Source: FEB-25 sp963726315 (lineage in GTDB: Bacteria; Chloroflexota; Anaerolineae; Anaerolineales; UBA4823). From it: a DNA stretch of 64,000 nucleotides. Positions within the stretch are counted from its first letter, which is position 1. The number at the start of each line of letters is the position of its first letter. Location of the stretch: the NCBI GenBank assembly GCA_963726315.1, contig CAVSBZ010000007.1, positions 1-64,000 on the forward strand. The letters run 5' to 3'. A model generated the notes under the pieces. It was not told the origin of the DNA, searched no databases, and worked only from the letters and a program-made list of their open reading frames with translations. Of this stretch, positions 8,851-17,422 are shown one piece after another. The position numbers and the translations under genes are program-made.

Positions 8851-9939
8851 ATGTTAACCAAGAGAAATTGGAAATTAGTAAGTATATTCGTCATCATTAT
8901 GATGTTGCTCACCGCCTGTGGCGCAAAATCAACGCCGACAGCAGTTGCAGTTCCCCCAACCGAGGCAGTAGCTCCAACTGCTGCGGTGGCAGCACCGACT
9001 GAATTAAATGTGGCTGCGATTTTATCCGTCGGGCTCGAATCAACCTGGGATTCCACTTTTTATGATGCGTTTAAGCGGGTGCAGGCAGAAAGCCCACATG
9101 GCGTGAAGGTCAATGACCTGGTATACACGGAAGGCGCATACGGAGATGAAGCCGGCACAGTCATGCGGCAGTATGCTCAATCTGGTAAATACGACATCAT
9201 CTTTGCGCAAGCAGCATTCACCGACCAGGTGAAGCCTTTAGCTGAGGAATTCCCTAACATCTTATGGGTTGTCTCCGGGTCTGGGAACGAGCTGCTGGGC
9301 GGCAATGTTTACAATATCTATATGCGAATTCATGAGGCTTCATATCTTGAAGGCATCATTGCCGGGATGATGACCAAGACCGACACGATTGGTGTGCTCG
9401 GTCTGTTCCCAGCCGACGATGTCAATGATGACGCCAATGCTTATATCGATGGGGCAAAATCAGTCAATCCCAATATTAAGGCTAAAGTGACCTTCATAGA
9501 GACCTGGTATGACCCCGCAAAAGCGACAGAAGCCACAAATGCCTTGATTGCCGCTGGCGCCGACCACATCCTGCAAGGTGGTGAAGTTTACCAGGTGTGC
9601 GCAGATGCTGGCATCTATTGTTATGCTCGATACGCCGATTTAAATTTCATGGCTCCAACAGCCGTATTGACCAGCGCGCTTGGATATTGGGATCCGGCAA
9701 TTAACTATATTATCGACCAGTGGTACCAGTATAAAACCACTAACCAGCCATATAATGCTCCCAAAGAAAAGATCTGGTTCACGATGGCACAAGGTTCACA
9801 AGACATCGCTCCTTTCCATGATCTGGATAGCATGGTTCCACAGGACGTCAAGGATAAAGTTGCCGAAGTCAGGCAACAAATCCTTGATGGGACATTTATC
9901 GTTCCGCTCAATGAATCCACACCCACTTCGGATGAGTAG
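8851..9939 (+). CDS. BMP-family substrate-binding lipoprotein of an ABC importer
   Basis: A 362-residue lipoprotein. A lipobox signal peptide ends LLTAC with Cys23, followed by a Pro/Thr/Val/Ala linker to about residue 50. A periplasmic-binding fold of the BMP/Med/PnrA family follows, recognised by FAQAAFTDQVKPLAEEFPNI, the SYLEGIIAGMM segment and the IAAGADHILQGG region. PnrA/BmpA proteins of known function bind nucleosides; others bind purine-like or vitamin-like ligands. The gene lies 30 bases after MtmB copy 2 with a GAGGAG site, so the importer is embedded in the methyltransferase operon. That placement suggests that it delivers the methylated substrate. Confidence 0.9.
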   Translation: MLTKRNWKLVSIFVIIMMLLTACGAKSTPTAVAVPPTEAVAPTAAVAAPTELNVAAILSVGLESTWDSTFYDAFKRVQAESPHGVKVNDLVYTEGAYGDEAGTVMRQYAQSGKYDIIFAQAAFTDQVKPLAEEFPNILWVVSGSGNELLGGNVYNIYMRIHEASYLEGIIAGMMTKTDTIGVLGLFPADDVNDDANAYIDGAKSVNPNIKAKVTFIETWYDPAKATEATNALIAAGADHILQGGEVYQVCADAGIYCYARYADLNFMAPTAVLTSALGYWDPAINYIIDQWYQYKTTNQPYNAPKEKIWFTMAQGSQDIAPFHDLDSMVPQDVKDKVAEVRQQILDGTFIVPLNESTPTSDE

Positions 9940-9965
9940 TTGAGCTACATCGAATAATCTAAAGA

Positions 9966-9995
9966 GTGCCCTCAACTGTTTATTGTTGAGGGCAC
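9966..9995 (+). promoter_or_regulatory. perfect 11-bp hairpin between binding-protein and ATPase genes
   Basis: GTGCCCTCAAC (9966-9976) and GTTGAGGGCAC (9985-9995) are exact inverted repeats around an 8-base loop. No T-run follows, so a simple intrinsic terminator is unlikely. The position after the binding protein is typical of mRNA-stabilising or partial-termination hairpins that keep binding protein levels above those of the membrane components. Confidence 0.7.
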
Positions 9996-10018
9996 ACCGC
10001 TTACCAGTGAACAATTGA

Positions 10019-11575
10019 ATGGATCAAAATACCAGCCCGCAGGGATCAATCGATAGCGCATCTATTGTAGTTGCGACCAGGAATCTAACCAAACGATTCC
10101 AGAATGTGGTCGCAAATGATGATATATCGATCGATTTTCACAAAGGGGAAATCCACTGCCTGCTGGGTGAAAATGGCGCAGGAAAGACTACCCTGGCAGA
10201 ATGCCTGTTCGGGTACTACCAGCTTGATTCAGGTGAAATCTACTATAAGGGCAAGAGAGTCGTCCTGTCGTCTCCCAGCGATGCGATCAAGCTAGGGATT
10301 GGCATGGTGCACCAGCATTTTGTGCTTATCCGTCCTTTTAGTGTGATCGAGAATATTGCCATGGGTTCGTTAAAAAGTGATTTCCTGCTGGATCTCAGTT
10401 CCACGGAGAAAAAAACCGAATTGTTGTGTGAGCAGTATGGAATCAGCATTGATCTGCATGCAAAGATATCTCAACTTTCGGTGGGTGAGCAGCAGTGGGT
10501 AGAAATTTTGAAGGCGGTTTATTATGGCGTGGATCTGCTTATCCTGGATGAGCCAACGGCAGCATTAACACCTCAGGAAGTGGATAAGCTGTTTTCCGTG
10601 CTTCAGCAAATGAAGGAGCAAGGATTATCGGTTATTTTTGTAACCCACAAGCTTAAAGAGGTGTTGGAGGTCTCAGACCGGATATCCGTTTTAAGACGAG
10701 GCAAACTTATAGAAACTGCTTACACAACCGAGGTTACCCAAGAAAGCCTGGCCAGGAAAATGGTTGGAAGAGACGTGGTATTCAAGATTGCGAAAGACAT
10801 CCTGGCTCCAGGTGAACCCCTGTTGGAAATCATTAAATTAAATGCCTCCAACGACCAAGGACAGCCTGCCTTACGCGACCTATCTTTAACTTTACATAAG
10901 AATGAAATCCTTGGTATTGCCGGAATCGCTGGAAATGGGCAACGGGAATTGTTTGAAGTGATGTCTGGCGTGCGTAAATTGGATAGCGGAGAAATCTTAT
11001 TCGACGGAAAGAGCATTAATAATTTATCGCCCACCGAGATCAAAAAGGCAGGGATCGCCCATGTTCCAGATGATCGCATCAGCGAAGGTCTGATCATGGA
11101 TTTTTCAGTCGCGGATAATCTTATCCTTGGTCGACAGAGAGCTAAGGATTTTCGGAAAGGCATATTCCTGGATAGGAATTGAATAATCAATTCGGCTGCT
11201 GACCTGATTGATACATTTAATATTACCCCGTCCTCACCAACCAATCTAACCAGGTACTTATCGGGAGGAAATTTACAAAAGGTTATCCTTGCAAGGGAGC
11301 TTAATCAGGAGATTAAATGCCTGGTCGCTAACCAACCAACGCGTGGATTAGATGTGGGCGTCATTGAATATATACACCAGCGATTATTGGAGCTCCGCTC
11401 GAAGGGGGTCGGGATTTTATTGTTCTCCGAAGATCTTGACGAATTATTGTCATTATCCGACCGGGTGGCGGTTATGTTTCGCGGCAAGATTGTGCGAATG
11501 TTTAATGCAGTGGATGCCAATTTGGAAGAGATCGGTTTATGCATGGCCGGAATAGATGGAAAACGCACTGGATAA
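10019..11575 (+). pseudogene. nucleoside-type ABC importer ATPase, interrupted by an in-frame TGA
   Basis: One frame of 518 codons encodes a tandem ATPase of the sugar/nucleoside importer class (about 500-515 residues normally). The first domain has Walker A GENGAGKTT starting at residue 50, LSVGEQQWVE, and LLILDEPTAAL. The second begins with IAGIAGNGQRELFE. A TGA at 11180-11182 (codon 388) interrupts it, and the same frame then continues with the second signature LSGGNLQKVILARELN, the ANQPTRGLD Walker B region and a normal C terminus to 11575. The last 20 bases overlap the first permease gene. One substitution would restore it. Neighbouring genes end in TGA normally, so recoding is not expected. 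It is either a sequencing error or a nonsense mutation in an otherwise intact importer. Confidence 0.85.
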
Positions 11576-12641
11576 GAAGGTCAGAATAAAGGTCGAAAAA
11601 AGGGAGCATGTCAGCCCTATTGCCCAGATAGGTGCGCTGATTGGTGCGATATTACTATCGATTATCGTTACCGGATTATTACTGTATATCGGGGGAGCTG
11701 ACATCAAGGAAGGTTTTATTGCCTTATTCGAAGGGGCTTTTGGTTCCCGGCAGGCCGTGGTTGAATCATTAGTAAAAGCCACACCTTTGATATTAACCGG
11801 GTTGGCAACAGTCGTTGCATTTCGGGCAAAGATTTGGAATATCGGTCAGGAAGGCCAACTCTACGTCGGAGCCATCACTGCCTATTGGGCATATTTGCAA
11901 TTTAATAATCTAAGCCCCGTGATTTTAATTCCCATCATTATCCTGTTTGCCCTTATCGGTGGTGCGCTTTGTGGATTGGTGCCGGCGGTCATCAAAGCGA
12001 AATTTGGTGTCGATGAGATCATTATCACCATCATGTTGAATTACATCGTCATCTATTTTCTATCCTGGCTATTATCCGGCCCCTGGAAAGATCCCAATCA
12101 TTATTACCAGCAATCCCCGATAATTCTGGATAAAGCTCAATTCCCGATCTTGCTAGCCCATACGCGTTTACACCTGGGATTTTTTGTGGCAATAGCTGCA
12201 GCGATTTTGATCTATCTCCTCCTATCAAAAACCCCCCTGGGATACGAAATAAAAGCAATGGGAATAAACCCTATAGCAGCCCGGTTTCAAGGGATCAATG
12301 TCGTTAAAACCATGATTATTGTGATGTTGATCAGCGGAGCATTGTCCGGACTGGCCGGGACTGGTGAGTTATTCGGGGTGATTTATCGCCTCAAGTCGAC
12401 TATATCCCTTGGATATGGATATGCAGGGATTATTATTGCCATGCTTGCAGGGCTTGAACCATTGGCGGTTGTTCCGGTTGCAATTCTATTTGGTGGATTG
12501 ATCAATGGCTCGTTCTATCTTCAGACAACCACAAATATTCCCGCATCGATCGTATATGTGATCCAGGCTATTGTGCTGCTTTTCTTTCTAGCAGCGAGGG
12601 CAATTAGTCTATATAAGATCAGGTTCATTAAAAATGGTTGA
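11556..12641 (+). CDS. nucleoside-type ABC importer permease 1
   Basis: A 361-residue integral membrane protein of the BmpC/YufP (NupP) type, partner of the BMP lipoprotein. It has about 9-10 hydrophobic segments. Typical features are the FRAKIWNIGQEGQL block and the GVDEIIITIMLNYI motif. It starts inside the end of the ATPase gene (20-base overlap) and overlaps the second permease gene by 8 bases, which indicates translational coupling. Confidence 0.9.
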   Translation: MENALDKKVRIKVEKREHVSPIAQIGALIGAILLSIIVTGLLLYIGGADIKEGFIALFEGAFGSRQAVVESLVKATPLILTGLATVVAFRAKIWNIGQEGQLYVGAITAYWAYLQFNNLSPVILIPIIILFALIGGALCGLVPAVIKAKFGVDEIIITIMLNYIVIYFLSWLLSGPWKDPNHYYQQSPIILDKAQFPILLAHTRLHLGFFVAIAAAILIYLLLSKTPLGYEIKAMGINPIAARFQGINVVKTMIIVMLISGALSGLAGTGELFGVIYRLKSTISLGYGYAGIIIAMLAGLEPLAVVPVAILFGGLINGSFYLQTTTNIPASIVYVIQAIVLLFFLAARAISLYKIRFIKNG

Positions 12642-13578
12642 TAACCTGCTTCAGGCTGCGATCATCATCAATATTCTCGCCTCCATGATTCGGATAGCTA
12701 CGCCGATCCTTTTTGCAGCTATGGGCGAGCTGGTTGCGGAACGATCAGGTGTGATGAATATGGGACTCGAGGGAACCATGCTCACGGCAGCCTTCATCGG
12801 ATTTATGGTTGCTGAAAAAACTGGCTCCCTGGCATTGGCAATCCTCGTCGCCAGCCTTTCAGGCGCTGTAATGAGCTTCATCCTGGCGGTCATGACCATC
12901 ACCCTTGGAGTTGACCAAATCATAACGGGTTTGGCATTGAACCTGCTTGCATCCGGAGGTACATTATTCTGGTTTCGGTTGGATTATGCGCAGACAACGC
13001 TGGAGAATACACCTCTGGTCGACTTTCTAAAACCAATCGCTATTCCTGTGCTCTCCGAAATCCCCTATATTGGCAAGATTTTCTTTTCCCATAATTTTCT
13101 AACTTACCTGAGCTTCTTCCTGGTACCTATCATCTGGTTCTTTTTATATAGGACTTCGTATGGGTTAAAAGTGAGAAGCCTGGGAGAGAATCCAAAAGCC
13201 GCAGATATGACCGGGACAAACGTAAATAAAAACCGGTATATTGCAGTCATTATCGGTGGATTGATGGCAGGACTCGGTGGTGCATTTATTAGCATAGGCT
13301 CAGTGGAACGTTTTTTTCCAGATATGACCGCTGGAAAAGGTTGGCTGGCGATCGTCATTGTCATCGCCGGAAATTGGAAACCGGGAAGGATCCTTTTGGC
13401 GACATTAATATTTGCATTTTTAGATGCATTTCAGCTTCAAGTTCAAAGTATCGGTGTTCATTTACCATACCAGATTCTTCTCGCTCTACCATATATTGTT
13501 GCGATCATTGCATTAATTAGTGGACGGGCGCGTTCCAATGCTCCGGAATCCTTGGGAGTGCCATACAGTCGGGAGTAA
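12634..13578 (+). CDS. nucleoside-type ABC importer permease 2
   Basis: A 314-residue membrane protein of the YufQ (NupQ) type. The diagnostic sequence GVMNMGLEGTML lies near residue 45, followed by TLGVDQIITGLALNLLASG and a C-terminal GWLAIVIVIAGNWKPGR loop. It pairs with permease 1 in a heterodimeric pore. The ATG at 12634 overlaps the upstream stop by 8 bases. After its stop there is a 126-base gap before the third MtmB gene. Confidence 0.9.
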   Translation: MVDNLLQAAIIINILASMIRIATPILFAAMGELVAERSGVMNMGLEGTMLTAAFIGFMVAEKTGSLALAILVASLSGAVMSFILAVMTITLGVDQIITGLALNLLASGGTLFWFRLDYAQTTLENTPLVDFLKPIAIPVLSEIPYIGKIFFSHNFLTYLSFFLVPIIWFFLYRTSYGLKVRSLGENPKAADMTGTNVNKNRYIAVIIGGLMAGLGGAFISIGSVERFFPDMTAGKGWLAIVIVIAGNWKPGRILLATLIFAFLDAFQLQVQSIGVHLPYQILLALPYIVAIIALISGRARSNAPESLGVPYSRE

Positions 13579-13704
13579 CAACATATATACTAATCAGCAA
13601 TCTCAGGAAAACATGTCTTTGCTAAGAAGTTTCTGGTTGTATTACCTGTTGAATTAAAGGAATTAGCTGTATTAAAAGTCTTCATACTATTTTTGGAGGT
13701 TTTC

Positions 13705-15102
13705 ATGCAAAAAAATCTGATGCCAACTGTGGTAAAACGCTCAGAAAACGGTCCTTTTATGAAAGAACCAGATTATGAACGCGCGCTTTCAAAGCATACC
13801 GCAGAGCTGGTCAAAAAGTATGGACTGAAATTCAACCCGCAGACCCCCGTCCCATCTGACGATGACATGGCAGACCGCCTCTACCGGGCCGGGGTGGATT
13901 TGTTCGTTGAATTGGGTGTATATAACCAATCAACCGAGCGCCGCATCCTCTTCAGCCGAAGTGAGGTTGAAGAACTGGTCGGGAATGCTCGCAGCAACCT
14001 GGTGTTGGGCGTGGGTAAGGATGCGGTCAACATGCGTCACCGAGATGTTGAGGGCAATACCCCGGCGGTGGTCCTCAGCGGACCCACGGGAACTCCGTGC
14101 TCAGAAAAATATCATCCACTTATCCTGTTGAGCTGTGCCCAGGAACCGCTGGTGGATATGCTCGGTGCCGGGTCAGTCTCCACTTATATGGGTAATCAAA
14201 TCATCCCCGGAACCCCGCTTGAAATCCTCGGTGCACGCCGTGATGCCGTAGTTGCCCGCGATGCCGTGCGAAAAGCGGGGAGACCTGGCATGCATATCAG
14301 TGATGTAGCTGTGCCTCTTACCTGCCAGGGCAAGATGGCGGCTGTTGATCCTGAATACGGTCTGCGGACGTCAGATGCTTTCCTGGTATCACAAATGGTT
14401 GAGCTTAAGACTGACTATGACCAGCTTTCACGCGCTGCTTACCTGCAGGGCATTGGGATGCACGTTGTCGATTTGATGACTCCGCTTATCGGTGGGTTGG
14501 GTGGTGGTGCTGAAGGGACGGCAGTAGTTACCATTGCCTGCCATATCCTTGGCGTGGTTCTATACGATGCATCCTACCACATGATGAGTCACACTCACAT
14601 GCGTTGGGTAAATAATACCGATCGTATGGGTCTGTGGATGCAATCAATCGTTGGGCAGGCGTTATCACGAAACACACCCATACCCGCACTGAATGACATC
14701 TATTGTGTATCTGGCGCCGGGGCGGAGGAATTATTATGGGAAGTTGCAGCAGGTGCAACTACAGGCACGTGTTCGGGTATGAATATGCAGGGTGCCGGGT
14801 GCACAGGGGGTTTCAAAACCGACCATACTACGGGTCTCGAAACACGTTTCATTGCTGAAGTCTCACACGCCTGCCTGGGAATGACCCGCCAACATGCCAA
14901 TGAACTGGTGCTGGAATTGCTCAGCCATTACGAAAAAACGTTCAATGAACCCAACCGGGGTATGCCATTTCCGGAAGTCTACGATGAAAATACGATTGAA
15001 CCAAAGGAAATTTGGCTGGAAAAATATCATAAAGTTAGACAAGCGGTAATAAAAATGGGATTGGATCTCGATGCAGGTTGGAGGAAGGTGAAGTATGGCT
15101 AA
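13705..15102 (+). CDS. MtmB-family methyltransferase lacking pyrrolysine, copy 3
   Basis: A 465-residue MtmB-family protein, clearly more diverged than copies 1 and 2 but full length. Conserved pieces are QTPVPSDDDMADRLYRAGVD, LGVGKDAVNMRHRD, the GPTGTPCSEKYHPL segment (close to archaeal MtmB), AGRPGMHIS, PLIGGLGGGAEG and the C-terminal IEPKEIWLEKYHKVR. The pyrrolysine position is Ser199 (AGT at 14299-14301). The ATG at 13705 has GGAGG 5 bases upstream; a TTG at 13693 overlaps that site and is not used as start. Its stop overlaps the next gene, a corrinoid protein, by 8 bases, so copy 3 has its own dedicated methyl carrier and perhaps another substrate. Confidence 0.85.
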   Translation: MQKNLMPTVVKRSENGPFMKEPDYERALSKHTAELVKKYGLKFNPQTPVPSDDDMADRLYRAGVDLFVELGVYNQSTERRILFSRSEVEELVGNARSNLVLGVGKDAVNMRHRDVEGNTPAVVLSGPTGTPCSEKYHPLILLSCAQEPLVDMLGAGSVSTYMGNQIIPGTPLEILGARRDAVVARDAVRKAGRPGMHISDVAVPLTCQGKMAAVDPEYGLRTSDAFLVSQMVELKTDYDQLSRAAYLQGIGMHVVDLMTPLIGGLGGGAEGTAVVTIACHILGVVLYDASYHMMSHTHMRWVNNTDRMGLWMQSIVGQALSRNTPIPALNDIYCVSGAGAEELLWEVAAGATTGTCSGMNMQGAGCTGGFKTDHTTGLETRFIAEVSHACLGMTRQHANELVLELLSHYEKTFNEPNRGMPFPEVYDENTIEPKEIWLEKYHKVRQAVIKMGLDLDAGWRKVKYG

Positions 15103-15751
15103 CATAAATGAGGAAATTCGTACTGGACTTAGAGAAGCGCTGACAAACGGAGATACTGATACATCGGTTAATCTCACCCGCAAGGCACTGGAAGAGGGTG
15201 CTGTTCCTTTAGATTTAATCCAGCAAGTGATTGTTCCCACTCTAACTAAAATTGGGCAGGATTTCCAGGAATTGGTTATCTTCTTGCCTGAGCTGATGGC
15301 GTCTGGTGATGCGGCAGAAAAAATTACGGGTATCCTGGAAGAGGTAATGGTCTCATCCGGTCAGGCTATCTCTTCATTGGGGACGGTGGTAATTGGGACC
15401 GTTGAGAATGATGTACATGACATCGGCAAGAATATCGTCAGCACACTTTTGCGCTCGCATGGATTCAAAGTGGTAGACCTCGGACGGGATGTGGCGCCCA
15501 GCGCGTTCCTGGACGCAGCTCAAAAGGAAAAGGCGGATATTATCGCCATGTCTTCATTGATGACTACTACTCGCCCGTCAACACGCAGTACCATCAACCT
15601 TTTCAAGGAAGTTAATCTTCGTGGGCAGTATAAATTCGTCGTTGGTGGAGGATGCATCACACAGGACTGGGCAAATGAGATTGGTGCGGATGGATATGCA
15701 TTGGATGCTGCCTCTGCGGTTGAGCTGTGTAAATCCATCCTTACTAAATAA
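15095..15751 (+). CDS. corrinoid (B12-binding) methyl-carrier protein 2, MtmC-like
   Basis: A 218-residue protein with the same layout as corrinoid protein 1: helical cap, then cobalamin-binding domain with ENDVHDIG (cobalt ligand His108), SSLMTTTRPST and GGGCITQDWA. It is translationally coupled to MtmB copy 3 by the 8-base overlap. Sequence divergence from corrinoid protein 1 matches the divergence of the MtmB proteins, which supports two cognate MtmB-MtmC pairs. Confidence 0.92.
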   Translation: MANINEEIRTGLREALTNGDTDTSVNLTRKALEEGAVPLDLIQQVIVPTLTKIGQDFQELVIFLPELMASGDAAEKITGILEEVMVSSGQAISSLGTVVIGTVENDVHDIGKNIVSTLLRSHGFKVVDLGRDVAPSAFLDAAQKEKADIIAMSSLMTTTRPSTRSTINLFKEVNLRGQYKFVVGGGCITQDWANEIGADGYALDAASAVELCKSILTK

Positions 15752-15929
15752 CGTATCAGTGCAGCACACCTCCTCCGTGGGCATGACGACCGGGTCGGCA
15801 CGGGTCGGAAGCTGGAAGACACTGGATCCTGCTTTGCCTCGATAGGCAGGTTCATAATCCTCCATAGCTGATGAGCAATAATCGACTGACCAAGCGCCAA
15901 AGATGTAGAAGGAGCGACTTCGAGGTTAT

Positions 15930-17144
15930 GTGTCGGTGACTTCAAGACAAGTCCGCACCAAGCCATTACTGGCTGCCTTTATCTATGTCAGGTTGATTGT
16001 CTCGACGGTTTTCCGGATGGTCTTCCCCTTTCTGCCTGCCCTGGCACGGGGCTTGGGGGTGCCAGTTGAAGCGGTTGCGGTGGCAGTGAGTGCCCGGTCA
16101 GCGCTTGGTTTTGTTGGGCTTCCTCTGGGTGCTATTGCAGATATACGTGGCCGAAAACAAGCACTGCTTGGAGCACTGTTGCTGTTTAGCTTGTCATTAC
16201 TTGCTATTGGCATCTGGCCAGCTTATGCAGTGTTTTTTATTGGTTTGGTCATTACCGGAGGAGCTACAGTTGTTATCGATTCTTCCATTCATGCTTATTT
16301 AGGTGACCGGATTCCCTATGCTCAGCGAGGTCGAGCGACAGCCCTGGTTGAGTTAGGCTGGTCATTGGCATTTGTAATTGGCATTCCTTTAGTGGGGTGG
16401 AGTATGGCCCACTATGGCTGGAATGCTCCATTCCTATGGTTGGGTTTTTTTGGCTTGCTGGCAGGTGGTTTGATCGGGTTGGTCTTACCGCGCACAATTC
16501 CGGTCTCAGGGAGCTGGAAGGAATTGCGATTCGGCCTCCGCCAGATCCTTGCCCCTTCTCCCTTAATGGGTTTGCTATTAGCCATGTTAATGACTCTTGC
16601 AAATCAATTGATTAGCATTGTGTTTGGAATTTGGATGGAAGATTCCTTTGGATTAAATATCGAGCAGTTGGGAACCGCCTCGATCGTGATCGGTCTGGCT
16701 GGGCTGGTGGGGGTAGGTTGCGCGGTGCTATTCACAGACCGCTTAGGGAAGAGACAGGCAATTGGTCTTGGACTGGTGGTGAATTCAGCCATATGCCTTG
16801 TTTTACCCTTTTTGGTAAATAACTTGTGGGGAGCATTAATTGCATTGTTCATATTCTTCTTGAGTTTTGAGTTTGGGCTTACCAGCTTGCTGCCTCTGAT
16901 GACCACTTTATCCACTCAGGCACGCGGTGTATTTATGGCTGCTACATTGGCTTTTTTGTCTTTAGGGGATGCATTCGGCGCGCTGATTGGTCCGGTATTG
17001 ATACGGAGTGGACTGGTTGCTAATGTAATAGGAACAGTGGTGATTAACATATGCGGATTTATCGTATTGGCACTTTTTGTCCGGCCGATTAATCTACAGC
17101 AACAGGTCAGTCAAGACCTGGAACAAACAATAGAGCATATCTAA
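15930..17144 (+). CDS. MFS transporter
   Basis: A 404-residue major facilitator protein with 12 hydrophobic segments. The loop 2-3 motif appears as LGAIADIRGRKQALLG. The C-terminal half starts near residue 210 after the PRTIPVSGSWKELR loop. The start is probably GTG 15930. It lies 178 bases after corrinoid protein 2, so it may or may not share that transcript. Substrate is unknown; exporting a demethylated product or importing a related compound would fit the context, but this is only positional. Confidence 0.85.
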   Translation: MSVTSRQVRTKPLLAAFIYVRLIVSTVFRMVFPFLPALARGLGVPVEAVAVAVSARSALGFVGLPLGAIADIRGRKQALLGALLLFSLSLLAIGIWPAYAVFFIGLVITGGATVVIDSSIHAYLGDRIPYAQRGRATALVELGWSLAFVIGIPLVGWSMAHYGWNAPFLWLGFFGLLAGGLIGLVLPRTIPVSGSWKELRFGLRQILAPSPLMGLLLAMLMTLANQLISIVFGIWMEDSFGLNIEQLGTASIVIGLAGLVGVGCAVLFTDRLGKRQAIGLGLVVNSAICLVLPFLVNNLWGALIALFIFFLSFEFGLTSLLPLMTTLSTQARGVFMAATLAFLSLGDAFGALIGPVLIRSGLVANVIGTVVINICGFIVLALFVRPINLQQQVSQDLEQTIEHI

Positions 17145-17357
17145 AACAGATTTGGTTGCTGGGACGGTATCATTGAGAGTATGCTTATTTTATTAATTCC
17201 ATATGATTGTTCCTCCCTGTTTTCCGGGTACAGATTTGTGGTTACGCCATTTCTATAATGATCAGGTAGGTCACCCCCATGATCCAGTGGATGGCGGTAT
17301 GGTACATCCAACCCACCCTAATATTATGATGCAACCTATCTGCCCCATGAGCGTGAA

Positions 17358-17385
17358 TTGAAGCAAATGTCAGACAGTGTATAAT
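17358..17385 (+). promoter_or_regulatory. sigma-70-like promoter for the dehydrogenase unit
   Basis: TTGAAG at 17358-17363 and TATAAT at 17380-17385 are separated by 16 bases, 37 bases before the start at 17423. This marks a separate transcription unit for the dehydrogenase, amidohydrolase and LLM genes. The rest of 17145-17422 shows no gene. Confidence 0.5.
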
Positions 17386-17422
17386 ACTTTCAACTTATTG
17401 GACATATATGGAGAGGTATAAA

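Noticed and set aside
5938..15102. Pyrrolysine (in-frame UAG) in the MtmB-family genes
   Set aside because: All three genes are open end to end, and the aligned positions are GGA, GGA and AGT codons. No pyl genes or tRNA-Pyl were seen in the window.
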